This document shows, in pieces, positions 56,201 to 64,000 of a stretch of 64,000 nucleotides of DNA (positions are counted from its first letter, which is position 1; every line of letters starts with the position of its first letter). The translations under genes were made by a program, and so were the position numbers. The notes below the pieces were generated by a model that worked only from the letters and a program-made list of their open reading frames with translations, was not told the DNA's origin and ran no database searches. Source of the stretch: Kappaphycus alvarezii (lineage: Eukaryota; Rhodophyta; Florideophyceae; Gigartinales; Solieriaceae); assembly GCA_002205965.3 (NCBI GenBank), contig NADL03000471.1, forward strand, positions 1,302,001 to 1,366,000, written 5' to 3'.

Positions 56201-59200
56201 GTGCAATTGACGAGTGCATATAGATACATAGCGACTGGATCACACTGCTGCGTCCCTTTTTCAGACTTTAGGGTGTACGGGGCAGAAGTATAGATTTACG
56301 GGAGGCCCGTAGGTGAAATGAGCAAACGTAGCGGCCTCTGGGGCATGCTCGCAACTAGAGTTTAGGAATCAAGAGCACTTGAAGCTGTTAAAGGTGATCA
56401 GAAGAGTGTAATCTTGTTCCTTGAGCGCAGATGCCGCATGCAGAGGGTGTGAATAATTGTAGCAATCCCACTTTTGGAGCCCACCGCGTGTTACTGTGAT
56501 CTCAGGTATCAAAGAAATCTTGTATCACCGATCAGTCGAGCTAATGGAGCCGGATACGTGCGAGAAATCGGGAGTAATGATGGGCGCATGCTTTCCGCTG
56601 GGTGCAGTTTCTGCTCAACATGAAGGACTTTCCGGGTTGTCGATCCGGCGAGTGCGGCAGCTTTGCGGAGCCAGATTGCGGGATTTGGTTGGCGGGTTGA
56701 AGGGGAGTGAGATGAAGGCTCTGGATTATCGATAGTATGGAGTCTGAGGGCTTTGCGGTTGACATGGTTTCAACATGGGCGGCGAGTGCTTTTGATACGC
56801 TTCTATCTCAGAGGAAGCGCTGGCACCGCTCTGCAGGTCAGTGATGGGCTTGTAACGGGGAGGTGGAGTGTGACATGGGCGGAAAGGCGTTGGTGTATCG
56901 TCTGTAGAGCTCTTGCCGCTCTCTTTGCCTGGCTAGGTTAATGCAATCGCGAGGGTGATACAAAGGCCAAGAAAGTTCTCCTTCTAGTCTCCTGCTTGCC
57001 ATTGTCCCTAGATACGAGTTTAGGAGTGGGGAGAATGCAACGAGAGGGATTCAGATTGTGCTTTCTGGGTGCGGAGTGAGTTGCAGTGGAAGTGAAGGTC
57101 GGGTAGTGGCGATGAACGTCCGCGGTCATGTTTTGGTAGATATTTCAGCGTGGGAACTGCCGCTTGCAAGGTGTTGTCCGGGTCTGTGTCGGAACGACAG
57201 GCTTCAAGTATATTGCTGAGCTCGCAGAACGCTTGGATTTGAACCACTTTGCCTCCTGTGTTTGCTTGCTGCAGAAGCGCCTTTGCGCGTTCGGGATGAG
57301 TGGAATGGTTTGCTACAAGCAGCGACTAGAGAGAAGACTGAACAAGTGAAGAGGTAGTACTGCAATTGGGGCGCGAAGTGATCCCTAGCATGGGGCGTGG
57401 CGTGTCTGAAACTGGTTTCTGATGTGGCCGGTGTCTTCGGCGATTTGTACTACAGCTCTCTTGCAGTCGTCGTCCTGTTCAAAGATTTTTGTGGGTTCAA
57501 TACGATGAAAATCTATCCCACAGCCTTTTCTAAAACACTTTCCGCTTGTTTCCCAAAGGAATCAAATTCCAGTCAGGCACATGACGCTCGCAGAGAACCC
57601 CCTGAAAGATTATCTTTACGCACCATGAGTAAAGCGAGCGGTTGCAGAATGCAAACAGTTGCCAGAACGAGAGCGTAAAAATCAATGGCCAAAGCATTCA
57701 TCTTGTTCACAATGAGTCCTGCTAACTTTAAATGACAATGATTTAATATGACGAGCAATCAACTTGCTCGTACGTCTGTGCTTCATGAAGCACCAATAGG
57801 GCAATTCATAACCTCGAGTTCCCATGATGCTACGGTCGGTCTCATGGCAGCCAAAAAGTAAGAAAAACGGCAATCAAGACTTGAAAACCATAGTCGCTGC
57901 GATAGATGGATGGCGAGGTAGCATTCGTAAACCTTGGGCCGTAATCATTTGCAAATGCAGTAGCAGTTTGCTCTACGGCGACCCCAATTGTACAGGAAAT
58001 ATAACATCGCAAGAGAAGACGGCTGAAAAAAGTTTGTCTCCCGCTGCAGTCTTGCTACATGGTCAGCGACCGCTTCAGAAATCATAAGTGCAGTAATGTC
58101 TCGTTAGTCTATTCGCATTCGTCGAGACCAGAACTCGTGCCTTTTTTCATCAGTTGAGTATCACCGCCCATCCTTTCCTTGATCCTTCCATGTGGAACGC
58201 ATTGCTACTGGAAATGGAATGAAAGCTCTCGCATTCGTTTTCCCAAGAAGTCCCCTTAATATATTCAAACTATGAAACGCTGGCACCGTAGTGAGCCTCG
58301 GATCCTGTTACCCCGGTTGGACAACTCAACTCCATTATTTCCCGGCATTTTGTGGTGAAGAGTCTTGGCATTCTGCGTTGCATGATCTGGCGTCTCTCAT
58401 AGCAGTCGCGGAAGCTCGAAATGAAAATACTGAAAGCATTAAACTTCTTCCGCAACAGCTTGTGCGTGACCGGGACAATAATGTCATGTGCAATGACAAA
58501 CCCATGCGACAAATCGTGACGCAAGAATCAAATGTGTATCAGATAAAGTCCGGACCTAGCGCTCGTCGTGAATTCCAAGGATGACCTACCTCCCTGTACA
58601 AACGCTCAGATACATTGCCAAACAGCCTCTCTATGTGGTATCTTGCACGCAGTAGTGGGTTGCACAGTTGAGAAAAGCATGAGCCGTCCACAAAACTCTG
58701 CAACCTCTGCGACTTGAGGACGACAGCGTTTTGCAGGACCGCTCCGCATCACCATAGGGAGAGGCGCCGCAAAATCTGCGGCCCTGCTGTGTTCCCTTGA
58801 ACCCAGAGCGTTTTTGCAAGTTGGCGGGCCCAACGCGAGCCTGATATCTTTGCTCAAGCACGCAACCCCAAGCCGAGCTCCGCCGTCGCGAAACGTACTG
58901 CCCGCGACATCACAGTCCCGCACACGTTCAAAACAACAGTGCTACATTGCAGCAGCATGTCGTGCCGCTAATGCCACCGGGCCAGCCCCTCATCTCAAGA
59001 TACATCAGTGGCGCGCACTTGTCAAAGAAGCGGGCGCTGCGGGTACTGATTAGGGTTGTGCCATTTGGCTTTCGACACGTATGGTGCCACGTCGCGAAAG
59101 AGATGCGTTCATAGCCTCAGATGCATGTACGTATTGTAGCCGAGGGCCTCTTTACCGTTACCACCGCGAAGTGTTCTGAGTTGACCAGCGGTTCAACAAA

Positions 59201-59579
59201 CTCATCTGGAACTAAAACAAGTTTAAGCTATACTCCCTCTAGCTAGTCAGTCGTGTATCGGAGGAGACCGCCCCATTTCAATACCAACGTCAGTGCGGAA
59301 ATCCGACAAGATAAACGGCACGTCGTATTGAAAGAAATACGGAATAGCTACTTAACTAGCCATATTGAAACCATACACTTCAGTAGACGCCATCCAATAG
59401 GGTCTCGTTACGTTCTCGATTCAAGCTCATTGTCAAACCCCTGGCTTATGAATCCTAGCCTCGGTGCTTGATTACCGGTAACGTAGGGGAGCTTTTCCCC
59501 GAATAAGCGCTACCGAACGGTGGTCCCACCCTGAACTGGTGAGAAAGCACTGCATCGCTACTCGGCCAACTGGTGGACA
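56201..59579. other. No recognisable gene
   Basis: Short frames only. A minus-strand frame at 57020-57247 (75 codons, FCELSNILEACRSDTD) and one at 58291-58584 (plus, 97 codons) are the most protein-like, but I recognise neither. No clear repeats. Confidence 0.4.
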
Positions 59580-59939
59580 TTTATCATGATGTGCAACGCA
59601 CCGTTTGGGGCATCACTCATAGAACAAGGCCAGCACGCAATGTACCCACTATTAGTACACGTTCAGCCTCAAGCATGAGGGCACTACAAACCACCCTAAC
59701 GAAATCGTCGTAACCGCCAGATACAACGGGTTCACTTGAGTGCCGATTGCCATCCCAGATGAACGCTGCGCAAACTGGCAGCAACGTTGTGGATGCTTCG
59801 AAATCTGGGCATTTTTTGGGGATTCTCCATTCCTCATCCGAACATTCTTCATACCTCATCTGAACTCACTGGAGAGTCAAAACCCACCAGTGATGAGAAT
59901 CGAATCATAATTTCCCTGACAGATGTGGTGGCCTTCACG

Positions 59940-60056
59940 AAGCACTGACAGCGGCCAGTCATGCTGACAAGCCGGATAATGCGCACGGCATATAGTATCG
60001 CTTCGTGATGAGAGGCGGCAATAAAGGTGTTCTGGAAAGAAGACGACTGGGCGGGG
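59940..60056 (+). repeat. Diverged copy of the segment at 11780-11900
   Basis: Shared in order: cactgacagc, ccagtc/cagtc, ataat(g/a)cgcac(g/a)gcat, agtatcg/ggtatcg and ttctggaaagaagacga. Roughly 70 percent by eye, with indels. Part of a dispersed retroelement family. Confidence 0.6.
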
Positions 60057-61074
60057 TTCAAGTTATAGACAATGATGATGGGTCGCTACCAGGAGCTTGC
60101 GTGGTTGAGGACATAGACACGCTATTCAAGCCTAAGTTCTAGAGTGCAGTGGGGGGGGAAAGGTGTTGATGATTAAATATTTGAAAAACAGGTCTGCTGT
60201 TTCCAGGGCTATATCAACCAGTCGCGGATTGGCCAACGGGAAATACTGTACGGTGTACTGTACAACAGTCAGGTACTGTACGTGTTTGTGCGATGCGCCA
60301 TTTCCACCGTGCATTCGCTGCTTTTCTCGCCAGGGCGGCGAAAGAACAGAAAGTTTTCGGGCCCGAGGGCACCGTAAATGTCGATACCTCTGGGAAAAAG
60401 CAAGATACCGTAGAAACGGCAAACTTCCCCCTAGTGCGAATGTTCGAAACGTTCGCCCAGGGCTTCCGCGGCGGCTCCGGACAGGGGTCCCTGGTGGACT
60501 CGGGACTTGGCGAGGGGATCGCCGGCACTGACATCCAAGGCTAAATCGCAGTGATCGAGACCGTAGGCACCCACGAGGCGCCAAAGGCGGAGAAGCGCAC
60601 GTGGAGCTAGGTGGGAGGGAGTGTTCAAGTACAACGGTAATGCCAACTTCCTTGCAGAAACGGTGCAACGCATTGCGTGTGACGGCGGATCTAACTGTCT
60701 TCGCTCCTGCAACTATGAGCATGCATACCATCGGAATCTAGAAGCGAGGTCACGTCATTAGAGCGCTTTGAACAAACGGGAGAGCGGCCTTCAAAGTTGG
60801 GAATTTCCAAAGGGACGAGTCTTATTCCAGTGAGGAGTGTAATGTCTTTGCATGTTGCGCTTGGCCAAAATTTTGGCAAAGGTACAGTGCGGTACAAAAG
60901 TATCCCGCCTCCTCCAAGGCCATTTTTCCTGATATGAGTCCGTGATAAACCCCAAAACACCACCAGCGCGTACAGCAATGCAATTCCGAAAAACGTTGAC
61001 TACGTTAGTAGTAGTACTGGATTTTGTTAGGCACTGGAAGGGGTTCTGTTTTTTCGCACCTCTATTTGAGGGCT
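60057..61074. other. Unrecognised; one possible small gene
   Basis: A plus frame at 60293-60544 (83 codons, starting MRHFHRAFAAFLARAAKEQK) and overlapping minus frames to 60731. No family recognised. A tactgtacggtgtactgtac word lies near 60245. Confidence 0.35.
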
Positions 61075-61190
61075 TCTTAGTTTATTTATTTATTTCTTTT
61101 CTTTTCTTTTTCTTTTTCTCTTTCATTTTCTCTTTCGCTTTCTCTTTTTTTCTTTGTCTTTGGTTTGTTTTTGTTTTGTTTTTTTAGATC
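61075..61190 (+). repeat. T-rich low-complexity tract
   Basis: tttatttattt followed by many tttct and ttttg units to about 61188. Confidence 0.85.
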
Positions 61191-61216
61191 AGGGCTTAAA
61201 TTTTAGCAGTCACTGA

Positions 61217-61356
61217 GGGTATTGCCCCTTGAACTTCGAGCTAAGCACCGAAAGTCCAAAGAGACAAGGCACACCTGCAGTGTAATGGGTATTGACCCCT
61301 TGAACTTCGGTATGCACACCGTAAGTCCAAGGAGACAAGGGACGCCAATGCTTTGA
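61217..61356 (+). repeat. Two tandem 70-bp units
   Basis: Units at 61217 and 61287 both read gggtattg-ccccttgaactt..gcac-ccg-aagtccaa-gagacaaggcac/gacg, with about ten differences. Confidence 0.8.
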
Positions 61357-61660
61357 GGACAGAAGACAGGACGAGGCAACGTGGTCTTTGTGATGTTGGG
61401 TGTGTTGGTGGTTTCATGTTTTTGGAGTATTGGTGTTGGTTGTTGTTTTGGGTTTGGGGCTGGTGGTGCTTTGGGATGGTCTGGGGGATCTGCCCCATCG
61501 AGACTCACACCCCGGTCGACCAGCCTTTGTAAAGAGATTCGCAAATTTCAAAAACGGACAATTGGTACTAAACTCCTAACAAAATATAAAAAGTAGCCCT
61601 TAGACCCCCTTATTCGCCTGTTTTGAGGCGCCTCTACTGTACTGTTGTGAAATGCACACC

Positions 61661-61762
61661 ACTTGTGGCTCAGAGCCATACACAGTACTGCACATGTCTC
61701 TCGTATCCAAATTTGTGGTCATATACAGTACTGTACATGGCTTTCGGGACCACAATTTGTGG
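61661..61762 (+). repeat. Tandem repeat of about 50 bp with tacagtactg core
   Basis: Units around 61661 and 61711 share ttgtgg, cata(c/t)acagtactg(c/t)acatg and tcg/cgg blocks; a third partial ttgtggcca lies at 61756. Confidence 0.75.
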
Positions 61763-64000
61763 CCACAGGACACCCACCACTATGAACCACATAACAGTTA
61801 GGTTTGAACAAAGGATCTTTACTCATTACTTATCTTGAGTTTGCGCCGACTGACCGAATATTCAGTTAATCTTAAAAGAACTAAGTGGATGGACCAAATC
61901 GGTCACCTGCAGTGGGGCGCGCGATATGATGGCTATAGCCACCGACGACCGCAAAGTGCAACTGATACACCAATAGATGCGTGTGAAAATCGTGGCGTCC
62001 GAGGTGTGGCATTTCCTGGCTACCCGTGGTACAAACTCTTCGATGAATAATGTGGTATATTGGGAATGGGCACAGAGAGAGTCGAGAACCGAAGGCTGGA
62101 ATCGGAAATTTCGGTTGCAGAGGGGTACCGTTCTCCATTAATTGGGTACATACGCCACACGAACTTCGTACATAAATTTTGTATGCTCTCAGTAAAATTC
62201 AATGCGAAGTTCCACAAATTATTTTGATTTACGTGTTGAGAAAATCGCAGAAACCTGTTGAGTATTATCTTTAGGAAGTACAGTATATGAAACTTTACTG
62301 GATTAGTATCGAGAAGTTGGCAGTTTTTTAAACCTAAGTATCACACTACTGATGCCATAAAGTTACCACTATTATGGAACATGAATCGGATGCCTGGAAC
62401 CTCAATCAGTCGTTCACATACCATGCAGTATCCCGACTGCCGAACTGAAAAGAAAACAATGGACGCACAGCTTGCAGTACGGACTGCCCAGCTAAAAATT
62501 GTAGCAGATGATAAACTCGAATTATCCGTTCTTACAGGCCGAGTATCGTTACGAACATAAAATACCAGCTACATTTTCAACCATAACTCGCTAAGTAGAA
62601 TAGAGTCTCATAGCCGATATCGATTCACGAAACGGCTGGTTATGCTGCTGGTGTAGTACCTCTGTTTAAGGAAAACTTTAATAGAACGAGAATGACTACT
62701 TTGATGATGTGACATTGTGCTGCCTTGTCATTAGACGAATTTCAACGCCTATATGTCTCGTAGACATGGAGAAGGAGTTCGTTATATTAAGTTTTTCGTT
62801 TTAGTGACGTATAGTGGAAAGCCATTGAGGGTTTTATAAAAGCCGCGGCCAAATTCTCAATTTCCTGCAGGCTTGATGAGCCTTGCGCATCACAGTGCGC
62901 AAACGCGGTAAAGAATGCTAGCTATCTGTTTGATAGCTGCGTCGGATTATTGACCACACGAATATTAGGGCGACAAAAGCTGGAGGTCATTAAAGCCTAT
63001 AATGAAGCTGTTACGCAAGTCACAAAAGAATGAACTCTTTAGTGTACCAGACAGTGTCAACCCCAGATGGGTTGATGTTCTCTGCATATGGACTAGCCGA
63101 GGAAAAACGTCAAGATTTGGCCCTATTTCGGCTCTCAGGGATGGAAGAGGCATTGGAATAATCAATGATTTAATTTACATCTATAGTGACCTTGTTTACA
63201 TAGAATCATCAATGATGTAAATAGGAGTCATTTTTTACAGCTATAGTGACCTTGATTCCATATTAAGACCGTATTTGCAGAAGTGATTACACAATGAGTC
63301 GCTAAAATTGCCCAAAAGAGATTTAATGCCGTTATGAGTTAGTCTGTTTGTGGCATTGTAATGGATTTGTAAAGATTTAAAGCAGTAGTGGGATCGAAAT
63401 GATTTAGCGAGATGATAGAAAGTTCGCTATGCGCTTAGCGCCTTTTATAAGAGACATCGGGGCTGCTTCATACATAAGAACTTTTTTATTCAAAGAAAGG
63501 CACTCTGTTACACATTTCAACGGGATCCAACCACTTTGCACCATTACTTAGAATCTCCGTAAAAGACTTCTTTTCAGACCTGGCATCACAGGGACATTGC
63601 AGAAGAAATACCCAAATTTCAAAAACCCCTCTCTTTCGCAAGCTTGGACTCGGACTTTGCTTCTATGGGCCCTCTGTGGGGACAACACTGAAGCCTGTTG
63701 AGCATGGCGCTCATCAATTTCATCATATTCGCTCTCTTTCTTCTAGGGTCAATCATCTCCTCCTGCCTAGGTTAAAAATACTCTTCTCGAGTTTGATGTG
63801 CTTCTACATGACCGCATGGGACTTAAGAAAACTTTCCCATCTAACGATGCGAGTTCTCGGTCAAATTTCAGATGAGATTATGAGAGTAAAAGCTGCCTTT
63901 GCTCCATCTCCCGTCGCCTCTTGATCGATTCCAGAGAAAAATTATTAACCTCAGATTCCTCTTCAAAGTAAGTTACCTTCTTCTTAGACGTTGTTCCCCT
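61763..64000. other. No recognisable gene; short direct repeat at 63.2 kb
   Basis: Frames up to 85 codons without domains. A direct repeat of about 28 bp (ctatagtgaccttg with flanking ttaca and cat) occurs at 63174-63201 and 63233-63261, with atcaatgat words nearby. The window ends without a gene in progress that I can identify. Confidence 0.45.

Overview
This is a eukaryotic nuclear sequence dominated by mobile elements, with few host genes. I see no operons, rRNA, tRNA or CRISPR. The mix of Ty3/gypsy elements (one with a C-terminal chromodomain), a Ty1/copia relic, PIF/Harbinger-type and Tc1/mariner transposases, TATA-driven intronless-looking genes and a PH-domain AGC kinase suggests an alga or other protist. 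A red alga is my best guess, but that is inference and not firmly supported. Most reading frames are broken by single-base indels. The breaks also affect the kinase and near-identical duplicate genes, so part of the damage may be consensus error rather than decay.

Layout. 1-13 kb: a truncated LTR, a possible acidic gene, a copia relic (-) abutting a Ty3 pol relic (+), a chromodomain Ty3 relic (-), and a C-terminal piece of a non-LTR-like reverse transcriptase. 13.28-19.05 kb: one structurally complete but disabled Ty3/gypsy element on the - strand, with 614/612-bp LTRs, a primer-binding site, a polypurine tract, gag, protease, RT-RNase H and a truncated integrase. 19-21.4 kb: Tc1/mariner and reverse transcriptase relics. 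27.7-37 kb: an oomycete-like DDE transposase, an AT-rich island, and a two-gene PIF/Harbinger element whose transposase is split by about 0.8 kb of unrelated DNA. 38.7-40.1 kb: a C2H2-finger retroelement ORF1 relic. 45-64 kb: a host-like segment with GTAC-type pentamer repeats, a pyrimidine-rich leader and a PH plus AGC kinase gene. The rest is unrecognised DNA.

The most distinctive content is a four-copy gene family arranged as two head-to-head inverted pairs (21.66-26.10 kb and 40.50-45.03 kb). Each copy encodes about 315 residues: a signal peptide, a domain of about 85 residues with 12 cysteines, and a long charged coiled coil with a basic tail. Copies within a pair are nearly identical, while the two pairs are clearly diverged. 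The inverted arms include the promoters, each with a TATTTAAA box. This looks like palindrome-driven gene conversion of a secreted protein family that I do not recognise.
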